From contig NZ_CP083590.1 in NCBI RefSeq assembly GCF_020099395.1, forward strand, positions 5,704,001 through 5,768,000: DNA of 64,000 nt, written 5' to 3'. The position numbers and the translations under genes were made by a program. The stretch comes from Streptomyces mobaraensis. GTDB lineage: Bacteria; Actinomycetota; Actinomycetes; Streptomycetales; Streptomycetaceae. Position 1 is the stretch's first letter, and each line of letters opens with the position of its first letter. Under the pieces are notes generated by a model. It made no database searches, was not told the origin of the DNA, and worked only from the letters and a program-made list of their open reading frames with translations. Below are positions 9,555 through 17,923 of the stretch, in pieces.

Positions 9555-9630
9555 GGTCCCGTTCGCGGACGAGGGGCCTCAGTCCCGCTCGCGGGCGAAG
9601 GGCTCTCAGTCCCGTTCGCAGACGAAGATC
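9555..9630. repeat. Three degenerate 26-27-bp repeats derived from the methyltransferase 3' end
   Basis: The 3' end of the methyltransferase gene (9605-9630) is repeated imperfectly twice downstream. The core CCCG(T/C)TCGC(G/A)GACGA recurs at 9558, 9584 and 9611. Spacings of 26 and 27 bp suggest slipped-strand duplication. The two outer copies lie beyond the stop codon. Confidence 0.7.
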
Positions 9631-10457
9631 GCCGTGCCCGGGATCAGATGCCCGCGCAGCGGGGACCAGCCGCCCCACTCCTGCGTGTTCCAATCCGGCC
9701 ATTCCGGCTCGACGAGGTCGACCAGCCGGAACCCGGCCGCCACCACGTCCCGCACCCGGTCGCCGAGGGTCCGGTGGTGCTCCACGTAGACGGCACGTCC
9801 CGTCTCGTCCTGCTCCACATAAGGGGTGCGGTCGAAGTAGGAGGCCGCGACGGACAGGCCCTCGGGGCCCGGCTCGTCCGGGAAGGCCCAGCGGATCGGG
9901 TGGGTGACGGAGAAGACCCACCGGCCGCCGGGCCGCAGCACCCGGCGCACCTCGCGCATCACCCGCACCGGATCGGCCACGAACGGCACCGCGCCGTAGG
10001 CCGAACACGCCAGGTCGAAGGAGCCGTCCGCGAAGGGCAGCGCGCCGGCGTCCGCCTCCACCAGGGGGACGCCCCCGCCGATCCGCAGCGCGTGCTGGAG
10101 CTGGCGGTGCGAGAGGTCCAGCGCCACCGGCCGGGCCCCCTGGGCGGCGAGCCAGCGCGAGCACTGGGCGGCCCCGGCGCCGATCTCCAGGACGTCCCGT
10201 CCGGCCAGGCCGGCGGCCGGGCCGAGCAGGCCGGCGTCCGCCTCGTCGAGCCCTTCCGGGCCCCAGACGAAACGGTCGTCGCCGAGGAAGGCCCCGTGCT
10301 CCCGCTGGTACTCGTCCGCGTTGCCGTCCCACCAGCCCCGGCTGGCCCGGCTGCTCTCGGTCTCGCCGGCGTTTCGCCTGGTCGCCTCCGGTTCGCCTGC
10401 CCCGGGCCCCTGGGGGTCCTGGACGTCCTGCCGCGGCTCGTACGTGTCTGGCGTCAT
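9606..10457 (-). CDS. Class I SAM-dependent methyltransferase
   Basis: The 283-residue protein has a class I Rossmann methyltransferase core. Motif I is VLEIGAGAAQCSRWLAAQGA (about 89-108). An acidic residue closes beta2 (VALDLSH), FADGSFDLACSAYGAVPFV is motif II, and VRRVLRPGGRWVFSVTHPI is motif III. The N-terminal WWDGNADEYQREHGAFLGDDRFVWGPEG recurs in many streptomycete methyltransferases of unknown substrate. ATG 10457 is chosen because the sequence upstream of it is low-complexity, but no Shine-Dalgarno is evident and a longer frame to 10601 is open. It is divergent from rpsA. The substrate is unknown. Confidence 0.85.
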   Translation of the reverse strand: MTPDTYEPRQDVQDPQGPGAGEPEATRRNAGETESSRASRGWWDGNADEYQREHGAFLGDDRFVWGPEGLDEADAGLLGPAAGLAGRDVLEIGAGAAQCSRWLAAQGARPVALDLSHRQLQHALRIGGGVPLVEADAGALPFADGSFDLACSAYGAVPFVADPVRVMREVRRVLRPGGRWVFSVTHPIRWAFPDEPGPEGLSVAASYFDRTPYVEQDETGRAVYVEHHRTLGDRVRDVVAAGFRLVDLVEPEWPDWNTQEWGGWSPLRGHLIPGTAIFVCERD

Positions 10458-10829
10458 CTGGGTGGTCGCGATCCCGGGGTGATGGGGGTGAGGGGGGCTT
10501 GCGGGTAAGGTATTCGGCCGCTGGGAGGTCTCGAACGGCTCCCACAAGGTGAGTTGTGCCGGATTCGGGGCATTTTGTCCCTGGTGTGCGCCTTCGCGCA
10601 TTGACCGTGTCCGGCTGCCCCCGTATGCTACAAGTTGCGCTGCGAGCCTGCGCGCCTCGGACCGAGCAGGCCGCTTTCGTACTTGTTGTATGTCCCCTCG
10701 GTTGTCGAGGCGCTTCCGGAGTCATCCGGAGAGTGCGCTTCTAAGCTGTCCGGCTTCGGCGGTGCGATATACGGGCTCATGGCGTAGCAGTACCTACGAC
10801 TCAATGTCCGTACCGGAGCCCTTTCCCAC
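10458..10829. other. Methyltransferase/rpsA divergent region with a long rpsA leader
   Basis: This 372-bp gene-free stretch holds the rpsA promoter at 10601-10629 and then a leader of nearly 200 nt. Small hairpins are visible in the leader: CCTCG-N5-CGAGG near 10698, and CCGGA-GTCA-TCCGG near 10714. S1 genes in other bacteria are autoregulated at translation, so a structured leader is plausible. I see no known motif. Confidence 0.5.
10601..10629 (+). promoter_or_regulatory. Strong vegetative promoter of rpsA
   Basis: TTGACC (10601-10606), a 17-bp spacer, then TATGCT (10624-10629). This is close to the sigma-70/HrdB consensus TTGACA-N17-TATAAT and stands out in such GC-rich DNA. Transcription should start near 10636. 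Confidence 0.8.
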
Positions 10830-12335
10830 ATGACGAGCAGCACCGAGACCACCGCCACCACCCCGCAGGTTGCGGTCAACGACATCGGTAACGAGGAAGC
10901 CTTCCTCGCCGCGATCGACGAGACGATCAAGTACTTCAACGACGGCGACATCGTCGACGGCGTCATCGTGAAGGTCGACCGGGACGAGGTCCTGCTCGAC
11001 ATCGGTTACAAGACCGAAGGCGTCATCCCTTCCCGCGAGCTCTCGATCAAGCACGACGTCGACCCGAATGAGGTCGTCAGCGTCGGTGACCAGGTCGAGG
11101 CCCTCGTTCTCCAGAAGGAGGACAAGGAAGGCCGCCTGATCCTCTCGAAGAAGCGCGCCCAGTACGAGCGTGCCTGGGGCACCATCGAGAAGATCAAGGA
11201 AGAGGACGGGATCGTCACCGGTACCGTCATCGAGGTCGTCAAGGGTGGTCTCATCCTCGACATCGGCCTCCGCGGCTTCCTCCCGGCCTCCCTGGTCGAG
11301 ATGCGTCGCGTCCGCGACCTCCAGCCCTACGTGGGCAAGGAGCTCGAGGCGAAGATCATCGAGCTGGACAAGAACCGCAACAACGTGGTCCTGTCCCGCC
11401 GCGCCTGGCTGGAGCAGACCCAGAGCGAGGTCCGCCAGACCTTCCTCACCACCCTCCAGAAGGGTCAGGTGCGCTCCGGCGTCGTCTCCTCCATCGTCAA
11501 CTTCGGTGCCTTCGTGGACCTGGGCGGCGTCGACGGTCTCGTCCACGTCTCCGAGCTGTCCTGGAAGCACATCGACCACCCGTCCGAGGTCGTCGAGGTC
11601 GGCCAGGAGGTCACGGTCGAGGTCCTGGACGTCGACATGGACCGCGAGCGCGTCTCCCTGTCGCTCAAGGCGACCCAGGAAGACCCGTGGCAGCAGTTCG
11701 CCCGGACCCACCAGATCGGTCAGGTCGTCCCGGGTAAGGTCACCAAGCTCGTTCCGTTCGGTGCGTTCGTGCGCGTCGACGAGGGCATCGAGGGCCTGGT
11801 CCACATCTCCGAGCTGGCCGAGCGCCACGTGGAGATCCCGGAGCAGGTCGTCCAGGTCAACGACGAGATCTTCGTCAAGGTCATCGACATCGACCTCGAG
11901 CGCCGCCGCATCAGCCTCTCGCTGAAGCAGGCCAACGAGTCCTTCGGTGCCGACCCGTCCGTGGTCGAGTTCGACCCGACCCTGTACGGCATGGCCGCGT
12001 CCTACGACGACCAGGGCAACTACATCTACCCCGAGGGCTTCGACCCCGAGGCCAACGACTGGCTGCCGGGTTACGAGAAGCAGCGCGAGGAGTGGGAGCG
12101 CCAGTACGCCGAGGCGCAGCAGCGCTTCGAGCAGCACCAGGCGCAGGTCATCAAGTCCCGCGAGGCCGACGAGCAGGCCGCTGCCGAGGGTGCTGCCGCT
12201 CCGGCCGCCGCCTCCGGTGCCGGCAACGTCTCCGGCGGTTCGTACTCCTCGGAGTCGGCCGACACCTCCGGCGCCCTGGCGTCGGACGAGGCGCTGGCCG
12301 CCCTCCGCGAGAAGCTCGCCGGCGGCCAGAGCTGA
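10830..12335 (+). CDS. rpsA: 30S ribosomal protein S1
   Basis: The protein has 501 residues with four S1 RNA-binding repeats, at roughly 37-107, 122-188, 208-277 and 293-363. Four repeats is the actinobacterial form, against six in E. coli. The repeats are clear in the sequence, for example GQVRSGVVSSIVNFGAFVDLGGVDGLVHVSELSW. The C-terminal 120 residues are acidic and glutamine-rich, then Ala/Ser-rich, and look disordered. S1 binds mRNA on the 30S subunit and helps start translation of structured leaders. ATG 10830 has GGAG at 10815-10818. Third-position bias and the near-consensus promoter fit very high expression. Confidence 0.98.
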   Translation: MTSSTETTATTPQVAVNDIGNEEAFLAAIDETIKYFNDGDIVDGVIVKVDRDEVLLDIGYKTEGVIPSRELSIKHDVDPNEVVSVGDQVEALVLQKEDKEGRLILSKKRAQYERAWGTIEKIKEEDGIVTGTVIEVVKGGLILDIGLRGFLPASLVEMRRVRDLQPYVGKELEAKIIELDKNRNNVVLSRRAWLEQTQSEVRQTFLTTLQKGQVRSGVVSSIVNFGAFVDLGGVDGLVHVSELSWKHIDHPSEVVEVGQEVTVEVLDVDMDRERVSLSLKATQEDPWQQFARTHQIGQVVPGKVTKLVPFGAFVRVDEGIEGLVHISELAERHVEIPEQVVQVNDEIFVKVIDIDLERRRISLSLKQANESFGADPSVVEFDPTLYGMAASYDDQGNYIYPEGFDPEANDWLPGYEKQREEWERQYAEAQQRFEQHQAQVIKSREADEQAAAEGAAAPAAASGAGNVSGGSYSSESADTSGALASDEALAALREKLAGGQS

Positions 12336-12370
12336 GGCTCTGACCGGCCGCGGCTGACCGCAGGCTGACG

Positions 12371-12404
12371 TGAGGCCCGTTCCCCTTCGGGGGAGCGGGC
12401 CTCA
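12371..12404 (+). terminator. rpsA terminator
   Basis: A 15-bp stem with one G-U wobble (TGAGGCCCGTTCCCC with GGGGAGCGGGCCTCA) is closed by a TTCG tetraloop 35 bp after the rpsA stop. Confidence 0.85.
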
Positions 12405-12486
12405 CGCGTGTTCGGGGGCCGTGCGGGGAATGGCCGGGGCGACCAAGAGCGTTCCCTCCCAAGGAACATGAGGAGGAACGGTCACC

Positions 12487-13431
12487 GTGTTGGATCCGCA
12501 GGGTTTGTACGAATGGGAGCCCAAGGGGCTCGCCGTGGCCGACCTGGCCCTGGCTCAGGAAACCGCCGGCCTGGTCATGCTCTACCACTTCGAGGGCTAC
12601 ATCGACGCTGGAGCGACCGGTGAGCAGATCGTCGAGCGGCTGCTCGACCAGCTGCCGAACCAGGTCGTGGCCCGCTTCGACCACGACCGGCTCATCGACT
12701 ACCGGGCGCGCCGCCCGCTGCTGACCTTCCAGCGGGACCGCTGGAGCGCCTACGAGACGCCGAAGATCGAGCTGCGGCTGGTCCAGGACGCCACCGGCGC
12801 GCCGTTCCTCCTGCTGTCCGGGCCGGAACCGGACGTCGAGTGGGAGCGGTTCGCCGCCGCCGTACGGGAGTTGGTGGAACGGCTGAACGTACGCCTTTCG
12901 GTCAACTTCCACGGCATCCCGATGGGTGTGCCGCACACCCGCCCCGTCGGCATCACCCCGCACGGCAACCGCGCGGAGCTGGTACCGGGCCACCGCGGCC
13001 ACTTCGACGAGGCGCAGGTGCCCGGCAGCGCCGAGGCGCTCCTCGAGTACCGGCTGACGGAGGCGGGCCACGACGTCCTCGGCATCGCCGCCCACGTCCC
13101 GCACTACGTCGCCCGCTCGCCCTACCCGGACGCCGCGCTGGTCGTCCTGGAGGCGATCACCTCGGCCACCGGCCTGGTGCTGCCCAACGCCGCGCACGCG
13201 CTGCGCAGTCAGGCGCTGCGCACCCAGGAGGAGATCGAGCGGCAGGTCGCCGAGGGGGACGAGGAGCTGGTGGCGCTCGTCCGCGGGCTGGAGCACCAGT
13301 ACGACGCGATGGCCGGCGCGGAGACACGCGGGAACCTCGTCGCCGAGCCCCTGGAACTGCCGTCCGCGGACGAACTCGGCGCGGAGTTCGAGCGGTTCCT
13401 CGCCGACCGGGAGGGCGAGGGCGGCCGGTGA
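12487..13431 (+). CDS. PAC2-family protein
   Basis: The 314-residue soluble protein has a PAC2 (proteasome assembly chaperone 2-like) fold, shown by [24 protein letters not shown] near the N-terminus and [21 protein letters not shown] in the middle. Actinobacteria encode several PAC2 proteins. Archaeal and eukaryotic members assemble proteasomes, but the bacterial function is unproven. The C-terminal part ([26 protein letters not shown]) should be helical. GTG 12487 has AGGAGG at 12471-12476. The gene lies between rpsA and coaE with a terminator upstream, so it probably has its own promoter. No proteasome gene is in the window. Confidence 0.88.
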   Translation: MLDPQGLYEWEPKGLAVADLALAQETAGLVMLYHFEGYIDAGATGEQIVERLLDQLPNQVVARFDHDRLIDYRARRPLLTFQRDRWSAYETPKIELRLVQDATGAPFLLLSGPEPDVEWERFAAAVRELVERLNVRLSVNFHGIPMGVPHTRPVGITPHGNRAELVPGHRGHFDEAQVPGSAEALLEYRLTEAGHDVLGIAAHVPHYVARSPYPDAALVVLEAITSATGLVLPNAAHALRSQALRTQEEIERQVAEGDEELVALVRGLEHQYDAMAGAETRGNLVAEPLELPSADELGAEFERFLADREGEGGR

Positions 13432-13443
13432 ACCGGCGGCCGA

Positions 13444-13449
13444 TAGCGT
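13444..13449 (+). promoter_or_regulatory. -10 element for a leaderless coaE transcript
   Basis: TAGCGT lies 7 nt upstream of the coaE ATG, and no Shine-Dalgarno is present. This is the arrangement expected for leaderless mRNA. No clear -35 is visible. Confidence 0.5.
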
Positions 13450-13456
13450 GGGGCCC

Positions 13457-14071
13457 ATGCTGAAGGTGGGTCTCACGGGCGGTATCGGCGCGGGCAAGAG
13501 CGAGGTGTCGCGCCGGCTGGCCGCGCACGGAGCGGTGATCGTCGACTCGGACCGGATCGCGCGGGAGGTGGTGGAGCCGGGGACGGCCGGACTGGCCGCG
13601 GTCGTCGCGGAGTTCGGGCCGGAGGTGCTGACTCCGGACGGTTCCCTGGACCGCCCCCGCCTCGGTGCGGTCGTCTTCGCCGACGCCGGGCGGCTGGCCG
13701 CGCTGAACGCCATCGTCCATCCGCTGGTGCGGGCCCGGTCGGCCGAGCTGGAGGCCGCGGCGGCGCCGGACGCGGTCGTCGTGCACGATGTGCCGCTCCT
13801 GGTCGAGAACGGCCTGGCCCCGCTGTACGACCTGGTCGTGGTGGTCGACGCCCGGGAGGACACGCGGCTGGACCGGCTGGTGCGGCTCCGGGGCATGGCG
13901 CCGGAGGAGGCCAGGGCCCGGATGGCCGCCCAGGCCACGCGTGAACAGCGGCTCGCGGCGGCCGACATCGTGATCGCCAACGACGGTCCGGTGGCCGAGC
14001 TGGAGGCCCGGGTGGACGAGGTGTGGGCCGGGCTGTGCGCGCGGGCGGCGGAGGGCCGGGGGATCTCCTAG
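13457..14071 (+). CDS. coaE: Dephospho-CoA kinase
   Basis: The enzyme phosphorylates the ribose 3'-hydroxyl of dephospho-CoA in the last step of CoA synthesis. The 204-residue protein starts [21 protein letters not shown] with the P-loop at residues 6-14. It contains the substrate-binding [13 protein letters not shown] and the family signature [16 protein letters not shown] 13457 is chosen over GTG 13448 because it matches the family N-terminus and lies 7 nt after a TAGCGT -10 element. The fused C-terminal GrpB-like domain of mycobacterial CoaE is absent, so this is the short form. Confidence 0.96.
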   Translation: MLKVGLTGGIGAGKSEVSRRLAAHGAVIVDSDRIAREVVEPGTAGLAAVVAEFGPEVLTPDGSLDRPRLGAVVFADAGRLAALNAIVHPLVRARSAELEAAAAPDAVVVHDVPLLVENGLAPLYDLVVVVDAREDTRLDRLVRLRGMAPEEARARMAAQATREQRLAAADIVIANDGPVAELEARVDEVWAGLCARAAEGRGIS

Positions 14072-14192
14072 GAGCCGCGTGGGGCGACCTTCGGGGCACG
14101 GCTGGGAATAGGGCTTGACGTCCCGGCGTTGTGCGGGCCGCATCCTTCGGGGTGACCTGCATGGAACGCCAGGGATCCACAGGGAAGGGACC

Positions 14193-14567
14193 GTGCCCGT
14201 GGCCGAGCCGACACCCGAGACCCACGTCATCGACTTCCGCTCCGCCGAGCGGCTGCTGGACGCCCGCGATCCGCGCGGCGCGGTCAAGCTGCTGGACTCG
14301 GTCATCGCCTCCCATCCGGAGAACACCGCGGCCCGCCTGCTGCGGGCGCGCGCCTACTTCGCCGCCGCCCGGCTCCGCCCGGCCGAGCGCGAGTTCCAGC
14401 ACGTGCTGGAACGCGAACCGGACAACGCCTTCGCCCACTTCGCCCTCGGCCGGACGCTCGTCCGCTCCGGCCGGCCCGAGGAGGCCGTACGGCACTTCCG
14501 GCTGGCCGCGGCGCTCGACCCCCGGCCGGACTTCGTGGCGGCGGCCCGCTTCGACGACAAGGGCTGA
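14193..14567 (+). CDS. Tetratricopeptide repeat protein
   Basis: This small protein of about 124 residues is made of three TPR-like helix pairs. RSAERLLDARDPRGAVKLLDSVIASHPEN, ARLLRARAYFAAARLRPAEREFQHVLEREPDN and AFAHFALGRTLVRSGRPEEAVRHFRLAAALDPR show the usual Ala8/Gly8/Ala20/Pro32 spacing. It is cytoplasmic and probably a protein-interaction scaffold with no enzymatic residues. Two GTG starts (14193 and 14199) share a purine-rich ribosome site AGGGAAGGGA at 14181-14190, so the start is uncertain by two codons. It follows coaE after 121 bp in the same orientation. Partner proteins are unknown. Confidence 0.82.
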   Translation: MPVAEPTPETHVIDFRSAERLLDARDPRGAVKLLDSVIASHPENTAARLLRARAYFAAARLRPAEREFQHVLEREPDNAFAHFALGRTLVRSGRPEEAVRHFRLAAALDPRPDFVAAARFDDKG

Positions 14568-14821
14568 GGATCTGAGGGCGCCCGGCGCGGCGGGGCCGGC
14601 ACGCCCCACCGGCCCCGGCGCGAGCCGTGGTGTTCCGGCGGCTCCGGGGCCGTGCACCCCTGATCGCGCGCCTCCGCCGCCGGCGCCGGCCCGTGGGCCG
14701 GTTACGGCCGTGGGGCCGGGGCTTGGGCGGGGCGCTCGGCCGGCGGGCAGGCCCCGGCCGCCCGGCGGTCCGGTGGAGGGCGTGGTCGGCCGTCCCGGTG
14801 CGGCGGGGGCCGGCAGCGTGG

Positions 14822-15103
14822 TCAGGGCCGTGGGTCCGGCGGCCTGTCGTCCCGGAGCGGTTCGTAGGGCGGTACGTCACGGCCCGGCTGGTAATGCGCG
14901 CCCTCGCGGATGTGGTGGATGACCACCGACAGGTCCGCGATGGTCACCAGGGCCAGGGCCGCGAAGGCCGCCGCCCAGCCGGGATGGCCGGTGAGGGCGA
15001 ACAGCGCGGCTCCCGCGCCGGAGAACACCAGGCCGAGGACGGCCAGTCCGCAGCGCAGCCGCAGCGGGCTGCGGGCCGTGAGGGGCTCGTTTCCCGTACG
15101 CAT
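14822..15103 (-). CDS. DUF6343-type small membrane protein
   Basis: The 93-residue protein has two hydrophobic segments (LRCGLAVLGLVFSGAGAALFAL and WAAAFAALALVTIADLSVVIHHI). A basic N-terminus (MRTGNEPLTARSPLRLR) precedes them and a Pro/Arg/Asp-rich tail follows. The N-terminus resembles the streptomycete DUF6343 family, of unknown function. ATG 15103 is used. ATG 15112, three codons upstream, is an equally good choice because GGAGG lies 5 nt before it. The gene is downstream of the WGR gene on the same strand, 84 bp away, and may be cotranscribed. The 254 bp between it and the TPR gene are extremely GC-rich and show nothing recognisable. Confidence 0.7.
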   Translation of the reverse strand: MRTGNEPLTARSPLRLRCGLAVLGLVFSGAGAALFALTGHPGWAAAFAALALVTIADLSVVIHHIREGAHYQPGRDVPPYEPLRDDRPPDPRP

Positions 15104-15187
15104 GGGCACCATCTCCCCCTCCCAGGATCCACCCGCCGCCGGGTGGACGGAACCCGGACCGTACGCCACCCCCGTAACGGCGCCGGG

Positions 15188-16642
15188 TCAGACCAGCTGC
15201 CGTATCTCGCCCCGGACGCGGTAGAAGCCTCCGGAGGCCGGTGCCAGCGCGTCGACGACGTAGCGGGCGCCCGCCCGGCGGATGTGGCGCGGGAACTGGA
15301 CGTTCCAGGCGGGCTCGTAGCCCTCGGACACCACGTGCACGCGGAGTCGTCCCCCCTCCTGGACGCACTCGACCACGACGCCCGACGCCGGGACGGCCTC
15401 GACGGTGGCCACCGTGGTCGCCGGGGTGTACGTGGGCAGGGCGGCGGCCGACTTGATGTCGCGCGGCACCGGGACGGTGCCCGAGCGGGCGGCGGTGATC
15501 GCGGCGTCCGAGGCGTCCACGCACACCAGCGAGCCGTCGGAGGTGACCATGTACAGCCGCTCGTCCAGGTACTGCATGGACAGCGCCGAGCCGCTGCCGG
15601 TGCCGAGCTTCCACAGCCGGGTGCCGTCGGCGTCGAAGCAGTAGACGGACGAGGAGTTGTCACCGGCGAAGACGTAGCGGCCGCCGGGGGCGGTGGCGCA
15701 GGAGTACACGACCGCGTCGCAGCGGTAGGTCGCCTCGACGCGGCCCGTCGTCTTCGACAGCCGCTGCACGCTGCGCCGGGCGGTGCCGGCGTAGACGGAG
15801 CGGTCCTCCTGCCAGCCGAAGAGGACCGCTCCGTCGGTCGGGCTGTGCCAGAGCCGGCCGCCGCCGTCGGGGGCGTAGGCGGTCACGCCTTCGGAGTGGC
15901 CGTGGTAGACGGCGTGCGCGTCCCGGCGGACCATCCACGCGTGGTTGCCGTCGCTCCGGCGCGACCACTGGTGCTCGTCCTCGTGGTCGATGACGGTCAG
16001 ACCGCCGTCCCGGTCGGCCACGTTGAGCACGCCCTCGTGGATGTCCAGCCAGAAGATGTCGACGGAGGGCGTGACCTCGTAGGCCGCGAAGGGCAGCTTG
16101 GACGACAGGTCGTAGACGGTGCCGTCGTCGCACCCGGCGTAGATCCAGAAGTCGTCCGCGACCAGGCACTTGACGCCGTCCGGCAGCTTGTAGCGGGCGA
16201 GGACCTCGCCACCGTGGCCGAGGGTGAAGACGTCGCCGGCCTGGTTGCCGACCCAGCAGCGGTCCTCGTCGACGTGGATGCCGAAGGCCGCGGCGCCCGT
16301 GCGGAAGCGCCACAGCACCGGGGCGACCGCGCGGGCGGTCGAGGGCGCCGAGGAGACCTGACGGCGCGTCACCGATCGGGCGGCCCGGCCGCCCGGCACG
16401 GCCGGCGCGTAGCCCTTGCGGACCTTCTCCCCGACCTTCTTCGCGGCGGCGGCCCGGGCCTTGTCCTCGGTGGCGAAGGACGAGGTCTGCACCTGGCCCG
16501 CCGCACCGATCCGGCCGTAGCGGACGGTGACGGTCGTGCCGTCCACCGTCACCTCGTAGAACTTGTGCGCGCCGGCGCCCTCCTGCGAGAGCTCCAGGTA
16601 GGTGCGCTCGGACGCGCCGGACGCGGACGGTGTGACGGACAT
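15188..16642 (-). CDS. WGR-domain protein with beta-propeller-like C-terminal region
   Basis: The protein has 484 residues. Residues 14-80 form a WGR domain (TYLELSQEGAGAHKFYEVTVDGTTVTVRYGRIG, with YGRIG replacing WGRIG). This fold binds nucleic acid next to the catalytic domain of PARPs. The rest (about 105-445) consists of repeated four-strand blades, for example FGIHVDEDRCWVGNQAGDVFTLG and YVFAGDNSSSVYCFDADGTRLWKLG, typical of PQQ/WD-like propellers. No signal peptide, PARP domain or other catalytic domain is present. ATG 16642 has a GAAGGGGG ribosome site. The promoter at 16694-16716 matches the RecA-NDp/PafBC damage promoter fully. Inference: a damage-induced DNA-binding scaffold. The biochemical role is unknown. 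Confidence 0.85.
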   Translation of the reverse strand: MSVTPSASGASERTYLELSQEGAGAHKFYEVTVDGTTVTVRYGRIGAAGQVQTSSFATEDKARAAAAKKVGEKVRKGYAPAVPGGRAARSVTRRQVSSAPSTARAVAPVLWRFRTGAAAFGIHVDEDRCWVGNQAGDVFTLGHGGEVLARYKLPDGVKCLVADDFWIYAGCDDGTVYDLSSKLPFAAYEVTPSVDIFWLDIHEGVLNVADRDGGLTVIDHEDEHQWSRRSDGNHAWMVRRDAHAVYHGHSEGVTAYAPDGGGRLWHSPTDGAVLFGWQEDRSVYAGTARRSVQRLSKTTGRVEATYRCDAVVYSCATAPGGRYVFAGDNSSSVYCFDADGTRLWKLGTGSGSALSMQYLDERLYMVTSDGSLVCVDASDAAITAARSGTVPVPRDIKSAAALPTYTPATTVATVEAVPASGVVVECVQEGGRLRVHVVSEGYEPAWNVQFPRHIRRAGARYVVDALAPASGGFYRVRGEIRQLV

Positions 16643-16693
16643 GGCAGGCCCCCTTCCCCGGCGGCCCCGGACGGCCGCCCTTCACTGCCCGGA

Positions 16694-16716
16694 ACGTTAG
16701 GGGGTGCCACTGACAA
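16694..16716 (-). promoter_or_regulatory. RecA-NDp/PafBC-type promoter of the WGR-domain gene
   Basis: Read on the minus strand: TTGTCAGTG (16716-16708), an 8-nt spacer, TAACGT (16699-16694). This is a full match to TTGTCRGTG-N8-TAnnnT. The predicted start near 16687 gives a 45-nt leader with its own ribosome site. Confidence 0.7.
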
Positions 16717-16733
16717 CGGGCCGTCCGCGCAGG

Positions 16734-17696
16734 TCAGGCCGCGTCGGGGACGTCCGCCAGGGTGAGCGGGCGGCCGGCCGGGTCCTCGGCGGCCTCCTCC
16801 AGCGCGTCCGCGATCACGTGCGGGGCGTTGGTGATGATCGCGTCCACGCCGAGGCGGGCCAGGGCGACCGCGCGCCGGGGGTCGTCCACGGTCCACGCGG
16901 AGATCTCCAGCCGCCGGCCGTGCGGGCCCTTGACGCCGTGCACCGACCGCACCCAGGCCGCGTCGATCTTGGTGTGGTCGGGGTTGATCTGGTCGGCGAA
17001 CCTGGCGTAGTCGCGGAGCTCCGCAGGCTTCGGCGCGCCGAGGAAGCCGGTCTTCACGTCCGGACGCAGGCCGTGGAAGGTGCGGAGCGAGGCGGCGTTG
17101 AAGCTCTGGACGACGAGCCGGCCGCCGACGTGCCGCCGGTCGAGCCAGCCGGTCCTGCGGAGCTCCGCCACCAGCTGCCGCTCGATGCCCGGGTACAGCT
17201 CGGGCGCCTTGACCTCCAGGAGCAGCTTCTGGCGGTTGTGGTCGACGCGCCGGAGGTAGCCGTCGAGGGTGGGGACGCGCTCGCCGGCGAAGCGGCGGTC
17301 GAACCAGCTGCCCGCGTCCAGCTTGCGGATCTCGGCCAGCGTGAAGTCGCCGACCTTCCAGGGCGCCCGGTCGGGGAAGCGCTTCTTGACGTCGGTGGTC
17401 CGGGTGAGGGTGGTGTCGTGGATGACGACCAGCTTGCCGTCCTTGGTGCGCTGGACGTCGTTCTCGACCCAGCCGACGCCCAGCCGGGCGGCTCTGTCGA
17501 TGGAGGCCAGGGTGTTCTCGGGGGCCTGGACCGGCACCCCGCGGTGCCCGATCGTGAGCGGCACCCGGGCGCGCGCCGTGGCGGCGGAGTCCGGCGCGGC
17601 CTCTGCGGCCGGTGTGACGAGGCCCAGCGCGACCGGGACGGTCACGGCCAGGCCGAGGAGGGTACGGGTCACGGGGGAGGCGGGGCGGATGCGCAT
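16734..17696 (-). CDS. Secreted glycerophosphodiester phosphodiesterase
   Basis: The 320-residue enzyme hydrolyses glycerophosphodiesters to glycerol-3-phosphate and an alcohol. [35 protein letters not shown] is a signal peptide with cleavage expected after AEA. The GDPD motif [18 protein letters not shown] supplies the catalytic His-Arg. [27 protein letters not shown] supplies the acidic metal ligands and second His. LEVKAPE and TNAPHVI complete the TIM-barrel core. ATG 17696 has GAGGAG 6 nt upstream. In streptomycetes such enzymes usually scavenge phosphate under PhoP control, but I see no PHO box. The gene lies immediately upstream of the WGR gene on the same strand, which nevertheless has its own promoter in the 91-bp gap. 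Confidence 0.9.
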   Translation of the reverse strand: MRIRPASPVTRTLLGLAVTVPVALGLVTPAAEAAPDSAATARARVPLTIGHRGVPVQAPENTLASIDRAARLGVGWVENDVQRTKDGKLVVIHDTTLTRTTDVKKRFPDRAPWKVGDFTLAEIRKLDAGSWFDRRFAGERVPTLDGYLRRVDHNRQKLLLEVKAPELYPGIERQLVAELRRTGWLDRRHVGGRLVVQSFNAASLRTFHGLRPDVKTGFLGAPKPAELRDYARFADQINPDHTKIDAAWVRSVHGVKGPHGRRLEISAWTVDDPRRAVALARLGVDAIITNAPHVIADALEEAAEDPAGRPLTLADVPDAA

Positions 17697-17894
17697 CGGG
17701 GCTCCTCGCGGCGTCCGGGATGCCGGGCGCGGTGGCGACCGGTCCATGGCGTACGGAGACGGCGTACGAAGACAGTCGTACCGGAAACCCCCGCCCCCGC
17801 GCAGCAGGAAGGACGGCCGGGCAGCGGATGGCCGTCGGATCCTCACCTCCGGTTCACCTGGGAAAACCGCAGGTGAGGGCTGCCGCACCGGCCA

Positions 17895-17917
17895 TTGTCA
17901 GTGGCAGGTCGTACGGT
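17895..17917 (+). promoter_or_regulatory. RecA-NDp/PafBC-type promoter of uvrB
   Basis: TTGTCAGTG (17895-17903), an 8-nt spacer, TACGGT (17912-17917). This is a full match to the damage promoter. The -10 ends 6 nt before the uvrB ATG, so the mRNA should be leaderless. Confidence 0.75.
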
Positions 17918-17923
17918 GGTCCC

